DNA of 64,000 nt from Zygnema circumcarinatum. Taxonomy: Eukaryota; Streptophyta; Zygnematophyceae; Zygnematales; Zygnemataceae. This document shows, piece by piece, positions 12,501 to 24,700 of the stretch (positions are counted from its first letter, which is position 1; every line of letters starts with the position of its first letter). Location: NCBI GenBank assembly GCA_037447605.1, contig CM074807.1, forward strand, positions 2,028,117 through 2,092,116. The letters run 5' to 3'. The position numbers and the translations under genes are program-made. The notes beneath the pieces are model-generated. The model searched no databases. It had not been told where the DNA came from and saw only the letters and a list, made by a program, of their open reading frames with translations.

Positions 12501-13273
12501 AACGAGTTTTGCCTTTTTAGGTTTCATGCGTAAATGGATACTTTGTTGACTTGATATGCGACTGAATACTTATGAAAGATGCAGATAAGCCAAGCCTGAA
12601 GGCATGCAGTTTATAAAAGGAACCGCCGGCGAGAAACAAATGAGCAAAACGACGGGTCAAAGAAAAAAATTGGATAGGGATTCGTCGGTGTGTATAGCAA
12701 CCACTACTTGAAAATTTAAAATTTCCCTTGTGCAAGCAAAGAAAGAAAAAGGGGAGGGGAATCATGTAACAATATGGCAACACACCACGCGTCCATGCAG
12801 TCGAATCAGCGAGAAGGGCAAACGAGGAAGTTTAAGAAAGTCGAAATATGTGAGCGGCAGCCCGCCAGGCCTCCCTCCTCACCTGCAGGGTACCACGCCT
12901 CCGGCCACCGATAGCTCTCCTGCGACTCCACGGCCTCCTCCTTCGGCAGCCAGTTGTAGTCCTGCGCGGCGACGTGGCCATTGCTGCCATGGCCATGGCC
13001 GGGCTCAGCAGCCTCGCCCGCTACTGCCACCTGTCCTGCAGCGCCTGCTCCGGACGCGGCGCACCTGCACAGACCCTTCCTGGGCACACGCGCCACGTGG
13101 CAGCTCCGGAACCGCAGCTGCTTCGCTGGAAAGCCACGTGGCCATGGAGCCAAGACTGCCGGGGAGGCGTGCAAGCGCGTGACAGCTGGAGGGTACTGCG
13201 GCCCTGCAACGGGAGACAAGGAGGTTCTGCCGCAGGCCCATGCAGCGCCCTGTGACACAGCTGCTGCCGCCAT
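9572..13273 (-). CDS. PAO: Pheophorbide a oxygenase-like Rieske mono-oxygenase (PAO/ACD1 type), chloroplast
   Basis: PAO opens the chlorin ring of pheophorbide a during chlorophyll breakdown. The nearest relatives are PTC52 and TIC55. Nine exons: 12883-13273, 12276-12399, 11953-12079, 11509-11690, 11194-11260, 10860-11030, 10400-10603, 10086-10276 and 9572-9839, giving 574 residues. The Rieske centre is CPH (Cys169, His171) and CSYH (Cys189, His192). The mononuclear iron site is [13 protein letters not shown] (about 282-294). The C-terminus has the redox Cys pair in VNCKAC, hydrophobic helices and a tail [11 protein letters not shown] very like PAO, which is why I prefer PAO over PTC52 or TIC55. 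The first ~80 residues are rich in Ala, Arg and Ser, as expected of a transit peptide. The start is divergent from NCLN across a 1-kb spacer containing TGACGTCA boxes. Confidence 0.88.
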
Positions 13274-14249
13274 GGCTGCCTGCGTGTCCGCGCGGCAGCA
13301 CGCGGGAGGAAGGGAGGGAGGAAGGGAGGGAGCGAGGGCTGGCGGAGGCCTTTCCCTGTCGCCGACCGCTGCGAACACCACTGCAGATATTTTACTCCCT
13401 CGCTGCTTGGTTTTTTAACCAGAGCAATCACGTCATTATGACGATGTGATGACGTCAATAACATTTCTGGTTAGGATGTTGGACTCCAAACCTTCGCAAA
13501 GAGAAGAAAAAAAGAAAGAGTGACGACGTCATTAAACGTCCAGTAGGACAATTGCTTCTATGTTTTTGACGTCACTTTGTTTGTCCTGTCTCTTGATAAC
13601 GCAGGCATCGTACTTTTTGACCGAGGGCCGTCATGATTATGATCTGAAGCGCGTCAATTTGGCCAATCCTGGCAGGCCAGCGCAGCTCAACGTTGCCACG
13701 TGACCGGTTGTCATTGGCACTTTTGATGATGCCTTGGACAAGCAGGTCTGAAACTGTACGACGGGCTGGCTGGAGCCAACGAACCGTACGGCGTCATGTA
13801 AAATGGTCAACGAAGTACGGCACAGTGGTACAGTAGACTGGTAGTTACAGTACAGTACATACGGTTCGTAGCCATTGACTGGTAGACCGTACTGTACGGC
13901 CTAAACTGGAAGTACCGGTAGATATATTGGTCGGGCGATCCTTCGATATATATCGTATCTTCGATGTGCATCGCGATATACATGGAGCAGTGTCGACTCA
14001 GTTCGCAAGATCCACCGGTGGGTGCCCAAGGACGTAGGCATTGACCCCTTGTCGCGTGGATCTCCTGCAGTGGTGGATCTATAACTGCTGCTGCTGCTGC
14101 TGCAGGTTCTGAGCCCGGCCGCCCGCCCGCGCGCGCGTGCAGCTGGAGCTGGAGCTGGAGCTGGAGCTGGAGCTGGAGCTGGAGCTGGGCCCCTGTTACT
14201 GAGCAGCTGCAGCATCAGGCGAGCGGGAGGGAGGGCGGGGCCGTCCGCC
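13274..14249. promoter_or_regulatory. Divergent promoter of PAO and NCLN with TGACGTCA boxes and degenerate repeats
   Basis: The 976-bp spacer holds perfect TGACGTCA palindromes at 13450-13457 and 13567-13574, and a near copy CGACGTCA at 13524-13531. Such ACGT-core boxes are typical bZIP sites in plants. A CCACGTGAC motif lies near 13695. From about 13778 to 13990 the DNA is a degenerate GTAC/ATCG-rich repeat. Next to the NCLN start are (CTG)6 and (AGCTGG)8 tracts. The role in regulation is inferred. Confidence 0.5.
14085..14188. repeat. Microsatellites (CTG)6 and (AGCTGG)8 in the NCLN leader
   Basis: A pure CTG tract covers 14085-14103. A hexamer AGCTGG tract of about eight units covers 14141-14188 and ends some 60 bp before the NCLN start codon. 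Both are probably in the 5' untranslated region. Confidence 0.85.
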
Positions 14250-17200
14250 ATGGCGCTGGTGTCCGCGGCCAGCAGGCGAGCCTTGCACGCAGTAGTTGGA
14301 ATTCTTCCGCTCATATTCGTCTTTGCCTCCTGCATTGAGCTCTCGGATGCTGCCGCGGTGGTGGACGTGTACCGCTTGATTCAGGTGGATCCATCGATAC
14401 TTCTTTACTGCTTCGAAAAACTCCAGAGATCAGTTTTACAGTAGTTGAATCGCAGCGTGCGGTTAAGTTTTTTTGAATAGATACTATATGACTGTTATTC
14501 GCATTCGGTTGTCGGACATCTTGGTAAAGGCAGAGACTGGCTGAAATTTTAGAAAGTTGCAGTGTTACGTGTCATACTTGTGGACAGGTGCCTTGTTTTG
14601 AAACTTAGATTTTTCTGTCATACAAGAGAATTCACCCTGAAGAAAGGATCCCTTCATGAATTCTTGCATGAGTTTAATCGCCACTTGAAAAATTGCTTGA
14701 AAAAGGAGAATCTTTTTAGTAATTTTGCAAGTTCTATAATCTGACAAAAGAATTCGTTCAGATACAGCGTGATAGTATGCATATATGAGATTGGATTCTC
14801 CACGGCCGTTCCTAGGTTTAATCCTTCTGCAGGTGTAATTTCAGGCCAGACGACTGACGGCTTTCTTCGCTTTGCCAATGTTGTGTGCAAGACGCCAGAT
14901 TTTTTTTGGAGTATGGCTGATTTTTTTGCTTGCTGCTTCCGTGTTTGGGCAGTACGACGTACGAGGTCTGGCCTTTGGATCGCGGAGAGCAGGCCTGAAT
15001 CAGCATGCAAGCTCAGGACTGGCAGTGACAGGGGCAGACTTGGCCAGATCAGTCGTGGTTATGCCCATTGCAAAATTGAACATGTCACTTCTCAATGGTG
15101 AGCCTCGTATGCTACTTAGGGTTTTGGGTGGGGAGAGGGGGAGGGGGATGGGGAGGCATGTGTGTTGCTTAGATTGCTGACCTTTCACGTATCCAATTTT
15201 ACTTGAATAGACGATGTCTAAGGTGTAACGATGTGCAAGCCTCGAAGTATTCTCCGTACGACTTTGCAAGTAGGGATAGAATTATCCAACTGACTGATCG
15301 CTGTTGCATGCTACCATCACCACTGTGTAGCACCGATATTTCACTGATGAGATTTCCACTGCGGGTTTATCAATTAAGGAAAATCTTGTATTTGTTGCCT
15401 TATCCATTGCTGACTCATTAATGAACTAGCATCTCCCACTATTCCCACTTTCGCGCACGCCCTGCATTCACTAGTGTGTTCGAAACTATCATCCTGTAGA
15501 TATTGTTGACCACCTTTCGTCACTAGAATTCTCGTCATGCTCTTGACCTTGATGAGGTCGACACGTGGAGAGGCCGGGCTCATTGAGCAGAGCTATCCTT
15601 TTCAAATAAGCAATGCTCACCATTATTTTCATTGTTTTTAATAATGTGAGTTTCCTTCTCTCATCCTAGAGTTGTGTTTGCAGAAGTTTTGCAGGGAAAA
15701 CGTTTTATAGGCGGTTTACTTTTGCTGCTTCCTCAAAGCTTTGGGAGCAGTGAAGAAGATGACAGTGAAGGAGACGGTGACAGTGCGTCGATATTGGATA
15801 TTGTGGCAGAGCTGGAGCATCAGCTGCTTCTCCAGAACTGCCTGGTGCTTTCACTTGTTGCCGAGCTTGTCACTCTCAACTAGTTAACTTTTCGTTGTAG
15901 TAACCTCGTGGTATTGAGTATCAGTTTTTTTTTCTGCTATAATGGCCTCATGGCATTAAATACTCTTCTTGGGGAATTTATTCAGGTACCCATTTACTTT
16001 GCTGTGGAGGATGAAAATCTGAAGAAGCTTGCAAAAGAAGTGGCGGCCAATGACGCTGCGGGAAAGCCAGCGACAGCAACCAATGGAGGGTGAGTTTTCT
16101 CACCATTCACCTGTTTCCTTCCAACCAACAAAACGAGATCCTTAAACTGTCTCATGTCAAATTCCCTTTTTTTTTGTTATTCCTTGTTTTTCCTATGTCT
16201 TACACGGCTGGAGTGATCCACGTTTCAACATAAACAGGCTAGCTGCTTGAAACCACGGATTTTGCCTGTCAAGGAAAAATCCAGGAAAGGTTCTTTACAT
16301 TTTGGTATAGACTTGTGCAGGTACAAGCTGGTAGTTAACTCACCGGAGCCGAAAAAGCTGCCGTCTGTCTCCCTTTTGAATATCCAGGTAAGAGACTGCA
16401 AAGGCGTCCCCGTCAACCATGACGAATTTATTACTGTGGTCGGCTGGGCTAAGTTATTATACTGTGTTCACTTGGTTCTGTTCAAATGAAGTTGTGAAAG
16501 TTCGTCCTGCCTATCTCTAGAGCATATGCTAATAGAAATAGCACAACTCTGAGCTAAAATCGTATGCAGCTCAGCTCAGCCCTGCTCTAGTCCATATGGC
16601 GGATTGCAGGATGGTTATCCGCATAGCTAAGGGTGGGGTGAATGTAGTGTAAGCTTGGGTGCATGCTTTATTGAATAAATAAGGAGATGCCTACTCAGAA
16701 AAAGGTTGCCCAACCTAGATATGGATTGGTCTAGGCAAGCTTCAAATAGCTATTTCATTCATAGAGCGGGATTTTTCCTTTTGATTTATTTCCTATTCTG
16801 ATTGATGGCAGCCCTCTGGTTGAGATGTTTGTAGGGCTGGCTGCATGGCCTCCGATTGGAGGGTGAGAGTGGGACGCTCCCGACTATCGCTATTGTCGCC
16901 TCATATGATACGTTTGGCGCTGTCCCGGTAAGTGGGTTAGACTCTCTTTGATCGTATTTTAGTAGTTTTACTCGCGGTCTATTCCTATTCGAGTATAGGA
17001 GCTCTTTTTGTGTCAGCAGGTACTGCCGATTTGTTACATCAACTGGTTGCAGGAGTATCTGCAATTTCTTCTTCTTCTTGTGGGGTGGTCAATTTCAGGC
17101 TCTCTCTACCGGCGGTCTCAGCAATGGAAGCGGAGTGGTCGTCCTACTGGAGCTTGTTAGACTATTTTCCCGCCTTTATGCTAATCCCAAGACTCGCGCT

Positions 17201-20200
17201 CGCTACAACCTTCTCTTTGGTCTCACATCAGGGGGTCCATACAATTTTGACGGGACCAAGCAGGTCAGTTCTTCTGTTCCCCTTATCAGGGCAAACAGTT
17301 TTGAATGTTATCCTTGACAGTTCTTTGTGGTTCATGCTGCATGTTCAATATTTCTTGTCCCCACTTGTTGTAAGTCATTTGTTCTCACACTGCTGAAGGG
17401 TAGAGTGTTTACTGCAGTTTGAGAGAAACTTTTCATGATCAGCTTTTTTTGTGGTGTAGAGGGCATGCATGAGATGCCATCTTTGGCGGGTTGGGCTGCA
17501 GTGGCTGGCCAGCTTGGATCAAAGGCTGCTTGAAACTGTGGAGTTTGCTATTTGCATCAACTCTGTCGGGACATGGACAGACAAACTCCACATCCATGGC
17601 TCCAAGCCAAGAAAAGACCCGGCGATTTCGCCGTTGTATGAGGTGAGGTCTTGCCAGCGATGCCAACTTACAACGAGTAGACCTTTTAGGGGAACGTGCA
17701 ATGCATGCATGATTAGTTGGATTTTAGCTTTTGTGTACATAGAAGTTCTTTGCAGCAAGAATGAATGAGAGTCACACTTGTTGTCCTTTCATTATGGTAG
17801 CGCAATTATTTTGTGTCAGTGGAAGTCACTCCGAACTTCTTTGTAGTGGAAACTTCAAAGGCTTGAGAGAGGGATACCAATAAGGCCGTAATACTCAATA
17901 CCACTTTGGCTGACGAAGGCATAGACCATCTTGGTCATGCAAGTCCCTTCGTTCATTTTACGGCCCTGGTGACATGCAGCCGCACATGCAGGCCATCCGC
18001 ATGATATCTTGAGATGTAAATCCACAACATGGCCACAGTTAACCAATTTTTCAACTTGGGACCGCAGGGGCTGGAGACAGTGGCTCAGGAGCTTGGCTTT
18101 TCGCTGGAGGTGGTTCACAAAAAAATCAACATTTCAGATTCCCGGGTGAATTCCACCAACATTCTCAGCTTAACGCTGTCGCTTTGCTGACGAGTGATGC
18201 CTGGCCAGTGCGAGCATGCTACGCAAGTCCAAGTTGTTTTATGATTGTCCAAACATTGGAAGCATTGTGAATGGCACGCCTCCGATATGGAAGACAATCT
18301 CTTTTGGCACGGTTAGCTTGGGACCTTGTAATGAATTTGATGCATATTTGATGCTGTACTTTTAGGAAGTCTTTTATGGTGTTCAATCAGGAAAGGACTT
18401 CAACGTATCTTGCCTTAGCAACACTCTGATTATGGTTATGTGGTTTGTACGATATTTCTCGGCAGTATCGGGTGAATGTCGTTTAGCTGACTCTATCTGA
18501 GGGTGCGGCCGTGACAGGTGGCATGGGAGCATGAATGGTTCTCGCGCAGCAAGATCCCTGCGGCGACGCTCTCAGAGCTTGAAACAGCGCCTGACCTTTT
18601 CCGCCATACAGGAGGCCTTGCAGACCGGAGGTACAAGGGATAACTGAATTTGGACATGCATAGACAATGGATGTGATGCGGATGACAGGCCTCAGGATTA
18701 GCTAACTTAAAGGTCCTGTATACAAAGGTGCTTTGTATGGTTTCTTGATGGTGAAATGGGAGGAAAGCTGGAGGTTGGATATAAATTATGATTACCTTAA
18801 GATACTTGAGAGATGTGCCCCTTTTTCATCATAGAGATGCCGGGAGCAGTTTTGTGTTTCAGCATTAAGCCGCTAGAGTTGGGGCATCAAGATCTGCGTA
18901 CATGTCTACACAGAATGAATTTTGCGAAAAGTGGGGCCTCTCATTTTCAAATGCGATGGAGGACATTTCTGCAGAGCTGGCTATTGAACAGTGTGCTTTG
19001 GGGTTTTCTGTTGACAGGAGGAAAGCAGATGAGGCGGCAGTGTGTCAGTCAATAAAGCTTGTGGCAGAAACTCTTGGAGTGAGCCACTCTTCCGCGATCC
19101 CCTCTTTTGTCTTTCGTTTGATTCCTGATCACAGTTCCACCACTTTTACTGTCATGATCTCCCATCGATAGTATCAGTACCCAAGACCTCCCCATGGTTC
19201 CAACCTCTTGCCACTCCATTGGCTGATGCCACCCTCTCTACGAGCACGAGTATCATTTGGATAGGATGGGCCCAAGAAAATAAGTCGGTCTTTCCCGCAG
19301 AGCTTCTTCTCGGAAGTGTCATCAACTATTCGCTCATCGTGGGTGTCAAAAGAGACCCAATGTCTTCACTTGGCTGCTGGCTATAACCGTAATACACTGA
19401 AGAGGGAGATTGACCTTGGCCACAGGTTTCTGACTAAGGTTGACCTTAATCGTAGGCTGACCATTTGGCTGCATGGGAGGGACATGCTGGCAAACAGTGG
19501 CGTTATGCTGGCTGGCCAGATTACAATGCATTGCTGCATTCATGGGCTAAGTTGATATGTGGACCTTACTGGGAATTTCCATGTTCCTTTCTGCGTAATG
19601 CAGAGGCACATTTTTGGGTATCAGGACAGGAAAATAGAAATTTTCGCTGCCAATAGCAGCTTGGGAATAAGCCGGCTTTTTGTCCACCACTGGTTGCGGT
19701 TGCTTGGGCGCACTCCGCGGGTGGCACCGTATCTCCCCAAAACGGCTCCATTCATTGCTGCATTGCAGAAGGTGCTTAAGACCACTCCTGTTATGCTGGA
19801 CCCTTTGCACTTGCGACTCATGCAGAGTGGCCTATGCGTTGCTGTATGGAAAGAGCTGAGACAATGCCTTCTCGTCGATCTTGTTCATTACTACGGAAAA
19901 ATGCCTTTCTGTTGAGGAGACATTTTCCGCATATGCTGCGCCATCTTGCAAGGCAGCTTGTTTAGTTTGTAGCCTATTTACAGTTCTTAACAAATGATGT
20001 GTTCGTGCCTTGCCCTAGATGTGACTTTTCTTTTTCTCTGTTGGCCTTTTACAGGAACTCTCAGGACGGTTGGCAGATGTAACTGTACGGACTATGGCAT
20101 TGGATAGTGCATTTGTATTCTTTGATTCACCAGATGCCAAACTCAACATTTATCAGGTCAGTTTTCATCACCGCTACTGCTTCTCTAATGCATCATAGGA

Positions 20201-20903
20201 ACATATTTTGTCTTGAGATTCAAGATGGACAGCTTAGTGGTAAGCTGACTACTCTTATGTTGAGAGGTACAGCTTTTGTCCTCTGTCTTTTTTGCTTGAA
20301 ACGAAAAACACAATGCACTATCACGGCTGTTGCATGCGCAATCATGCCATGCATTCTCATGCAATGTCTCATTTCCGAACCATCTCCATCTATTCGTGTG
20401 TCTCTCCTGCAGGTTGCAAGCGTGACCTTTGACGTGCTGATTTTGCTAGCTGTTGGATCTTACCTTGGGGCACTATTTGTGATTCTCCACATCAGCACCA
20501 AGGTGAGTTTTCTCCTAGAAGATCTTATTGTTCAGGAGTGAGAACCTAGATCTCCTTTAATTTCTTGAGCCCTATGATTTGCTGCTGAAGAAACGCTTTG
20601 TAGTTACAAAGCGTTTTTCGTCGACCAACGGTGGTCCTTCGTTTACAAGACAGAAAAAATTATATCAGACCAAGTCAACGTAACAACAGACGCCTAGATT
20701 CTCATTCTTTTTGTCACCAAGAATTGGATAGCTTCGAACCAGGCCCTGTGAAAAAACGGAGCAGCAAATGAGACTAGGCAGCGAATGGCTGGTTCATGTA
20801 CTCAGATGGCGTTACTGACACGTGCTTTTGAGTTCTGCAGGGGTTCGATGATCTGATGGGAGTTTTTCGCCGTCCTCCCACTCGGAAGATGAAGGCTGCT
20901 TAG
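14250..20903 (+). CDS. NCLN: Nicalin (NCLN), ER membrane glycoprotein of the BOS/NOMO complex
   Basis: Nicalin is an ER membrane protein with a degenerate M28 peptidase-like lumenal domain. With NOMO and TMEM147 it forms the BOS complex on the multipass translocon. Fifteen exons join in frame to 561 residues: 14250-14384, 14953-15097, 15684-15844, 15986-16089, 16321-16387, 16835-16927, 17099-17263, 17502-17642, 18068-18145, 18518-18630, 19018 (or 19021)-19078, 19604-19771, 20055-20156, 20413-20502 and 20841-20903. An N-terminal hydrophobic signal (VVGILPLIFVFASC) is followed by VVDVYRLIQYDV, IVASYDTFGAVP, SNGSGVVVLLELVRLF, NLLFGLTSGGPYNF and RTPRVAPYLPK. A C-terminal membrane helix (exon 14) precedes FRRPPTRKMKAA. 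Length and domain order match plant nicalin-1. The tandem gene UTP6 begins about 850 bp downstream. Confidence 0.95.
20591..20616. repeat. Perfect 12-bp inverted repeat in the last NCLN intron
   Basis: AAACGCTTTGTA and its exact reverse complement flank a 2-bp centre. The hairpin lies in the intron before the final NCLN exon. No terminator role is expected in a nuclear gene. Confidence 0.7.
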
Positions 20904-21754
20904 GAGGAGCGTTAGAGAGCGTAGAGTGTATCATCATATTCCCTTGTATTGCTTTTTCATGCGGAGGGTGCTGAGCAGTGTTGTAGCAAGCAGCCGTAGA
21001 GCAGCGTAGGCTACATTCTAGTTGCCGGAGGCCTGATGGGCATCAGCCTTCTTTTTCAGTTGTACTGCACTCTATTCAAAAGTAAACAAGGCGAGTTCTG
21101 AACCTAAACTTCTGCGGCGTCGGGAAGCGCGAAGCGCGCTGGTGGGCGGTGGGATGATGCGGGACCTCTTTTGGTAAAGTTACAGCTTTGCTGACGCCCG
21201 GTCAGCCGCTCGGTGGAAGCCGGTTTTGAAAAAGGACTACAGCGAAACCCAACAGGTTGAGAAATTGAACGATTTCGCCATCGTGAGATCAATGCAGCGT
21301 CTTCCCCCGCGGTTTCTTACTTAATTTCGTAATGTTTAAACTAATTAATCAATTCAATTAATAAGATAGAACCTTCAAACAATTTAATGCCGGCAGCTGC
21401 CGGAGTACCTGCCGGTCAGTGCCGGCACAGAACGGCAAGAAGTGCCCCGTGCTGTTGCGGGCGCCACAGCCGGCCATATATTGACACCCGATACGATCCG
21501 ATACTATCCGATATGGAAGATATTTTATCGGTTCCAATACAGTACGATACATTTCAGCCGTCTGCGTGGCGGGATCGGTTCTGTTCAGTTCAATCCGGCT
21601 CGATTCGGATCGATACGATATAGTCCAATTCGGTATGTTATACAGGACGAGCCGATTCGATATCCGGCTGCGCCTCCCACAGTCGCAGGGCGAGGGCTCC
21701 GCTCGCGGCCTGCAGCTGCGGCGGAGGGGCCAAGGGGCACGGCAGGGAGCGGCC
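20904..21754. other. Spacer between NCLN and UTP6, with a dispersed-repeat word and a promoter repeat
   Basis: After the NCLN 3' end, a 20-mer (CGCCATCGTGAGATCAATGC, 21276-21295) recurs exactly at 52211 and 59647. From about 21476 to 21690 there is a degenerate repeat of GATACGAT-like words, directly upstream of the UTP6 start codon. No gene was recognised in the spacer. Confidence 0.6.
21476..21690. repeat. Degenerate GATACGAT/ATCCGATA repeat at the UTP6 start
   Basis: Words such as CGATACGATCC, CGATACTATCC, CAGTACGATAC and CGATTCGGATCG follow one another without a strict period. The tract ends about 65 bp before the ATG at 21755, so it lies in the promoter or 5' leader. Comparable tracts occur at about 13900-13985 and 30245-30445. 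Confidence 0.65.
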
Positions 21755-24700
21755 ATGGCGGACACGGTGCGGTACCTGTTGGAGCAAATGGTGCCTGAGC
21801 TCGAGGATTATGAAAAAAGGGGTTTGTTCACAAGGCAAGAATTGAAGCAGGTGGTTAAGAAACGCACCAGTTTTGAGTATATACTGAAACGGAGAGCCCC
21901 TGAGAAGGAGGATTATTTGCGCTATATTGAATATGAGCTGCAATTGGATAGTTTGCGGAAACTTCGAAAAGCTGCGATAGAGCGGGGCATGAAATCTGCG
22001 AACATTAAGTGGAAGTCGTCACTAAGTGATCGGGCTATCACAAGGAGGGTTCTGTTCATATACGAGCGAGCTTTGCGGAAATTCAAGGGCGATTTGAAGC
22101 TGTGGCTCAAATGTACGGAGTTCTGTCGAATGCGAGGCGCCACACGGCATATGCAGAAGGTGCGAGAGTTCGTACTACTCTTCTCACAAGGTTGTTGAGG
22201 GCAGCCAATGGGCCAATGGGCGTAATGGGTAATAACGGATTCGAAAGGCAGCCATTCCAGTTCGAGCGAGGGCTTAGCATCACAATTCATCTTGGAGCTT
22301 CTCTGCAGGTGGTAACTCGCGCATTGCAGTTGCACCCCTGCACCCCCGGGCTCTGGATGTACGCAGCTGCCTGGGAATTTGAACACAACCTCAATGAGAA
22401 GGCTGCGCGTACGCTCATGCAGCAGGGACTGCGCATGTGCCCTGCTTCTGAAGCTTTATGGCTAGAGTACCTTCGCCTGGAATTGGCATGTACTCGTAAA
22501 ATCAAGGCCAGACAATTGCTTCTTAGCTCAGGGGACTTGCCCATTGAGGGCTTGGAGGATGGGTCGTCAAAGCCGGAGCAAGCAGACAAGACAATAAGGA
22601 AGCTGGATGAACTCAGTGCCAAGATGGCGCTAACGATATTCCGCAATGCAGTTGCAGCACTGCCCCGGAGTATGAAGCTCCGGTTGCACTTTTTGCAGAT
22701 ATTGGAGGAAGTAGATTTTGCTGGAGCTAAGGAAGTGCGTGAGGAGGTCGTCAATAATTTAATGCAGAATTTCCCAGGAAGCGTAGAATGCTGCAAGCTG
22801 TTGGTAGAGAGGGCGCTCAAGGAACGAGGTGGCTCGAATGCTTGTGATGTGGACGAGGCAGAGCTACATGCAATTCAGGTAAGGTAACTTCTTCGCTTAT
22901 GCTAGCTGCCGACTGGGATGGATCGTAGTTTTCAGGAGTCAGTGCTTGATGAGACAAAAGTCACCATAAAAGTGAAACATGAACGATGTAATCTTTGCAA
23001 CATATTCGGTTCAACAAGCTATGATCAACATTCCACTGGAATCACGACATGTCACACAAGGAAAGATGATGCTAAGAAGGATAACAATGCTCTCCAACTG
23101 GCCAGCTCAAGCCAACAGCCTTTCTACTTTTGTGTTTCATATAACTTGCAAAGAACCTGAGAGGTCGGAAATATTGTATGACTGCAGATATATGAAAACA
23201 GCCTGGATATAAAACCATCACCAACACTGTTCGAGGCATTCATAGAATTCCTTGAGGATCGGATGATCTCCGATCATGACCGAGCTGATTGTCAATCACC
23301 TTCTGGCAAAAAGGCCTCCAAAACTGCCGAGAAACTTGCCGCAGTTTATGAAAAGGCGAGGATTGAAAGAATGTTGACGCAGCGCGCTGCAGAGAAACGA
23401 ATAGCCTTTCTCATGCGGCAGGGCCTCGATGAGGAAACGCTGGAGGCTGCTTGCAGGCCGAGTGAATGCTGTCCTGAAGCAGCCGGGAGTTTGTGGGCAC
23501 ATAGGATGGCTTTGGAGCTGCAGGGGCAACACACGGGTGCCAAAAAAAATTCTGATGGTGGTGAACAGTCATTCGGTCTTTTTGGCAAAGCTGTGGAGAC
23601 AGTGAAGCTGAGCGAGTCTCTCCCATTATGGAGACAGGTTGGCGTGCTTCCTACTCGTGCTGTCTATCATATGCAGTTATTGCAGTGCTAATCATACCCA
23701 CATCTTTGGGATCCCTACATCACAAATTTCCGCTAACATTTCTGTCTTGAAAGCGGTGGCTGACATGCAACTCATGCAGGCGCCTTCCTGCTCTGAGGAA
23801 TTGACGTGCAAGAGTTTTTTGTTCATTTTAGTTGGCATCAGGTTGAAAAATACCTCTCTTGTTTGAGGTCTTATGTTGCTACCATGAAACGCTGGTCCAG
23901 TGGTTGTGTGTTTAGCCTGGTTTTCCAGCATATGATCAGTGTCGTATTGTGACGTCGTCAAGTACTACCTCCTTTTGTCTTGCTTGTTTAACTGAAAATC
24001 AGAATGATGCCTTGAATCCTACAATGTTTTGCTTTTGCAGCTGCTGACGACAATTCTTGTTTGTGGCAGTTCATGGAGTCAGCAACCCTTCGAGGAGGTG
24101 TGGGAGAGATTGTAGATCTGGCAGGGACTCTTTTGACCCGCAATGGCGGGGGTGCGGGATCAGCAGAGCTAGAATGCACCATAGTGACATGGGTACTGCA
24201 GCTTAGAGGATCGGAAGAGGCTCGGGCCGTTTGTAACAGGTTTGTGCACCCCACTGCAACGTTGAAGAATGGGAGTAGGAGGTTGAAGCGGTTTGGGCAT
24301 AAAAAGGGCTTGCAATTCGTGCTGCATTTGTTTGCCATGGCGACATTTGTGGAGCTTTGTCTTTTGACTTCATGAGAGAATTAGTCAGGCTATGGTTTTG
24401 CACAAATGCCATATAGGCTAGTAGCTGTGAATACGGCAGTTTCTCAAGGTAACAGATTACCTGAAACAATTACTGAGATCTGGATGTCATCAATGGGGAT
24501 GCCTTGCTGGGAAGCTTCATGTATGTTTTTAGGGTTTTTAGGGTTTTTAGAGTTGTGTTGCAACCCATACCTTTCTGCTGAAATGTGTGCAGGCTTCTCG
24601 CACTTCCTAGCCCGACTGAAGACTTGGTGAGGTGCTATGGAAGAATGGAGGCGCAAGCAGCAGCGGCTGGGGATGCTGAAGCTATGCCTCGACTGAGGAA

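Noticed and set aside
20591-20616. Hairpin read as a transcription terminator
   Set aside because: It is inside a nuclear intron. Hairpin terminators do not apply to RNA polymerase II genes.
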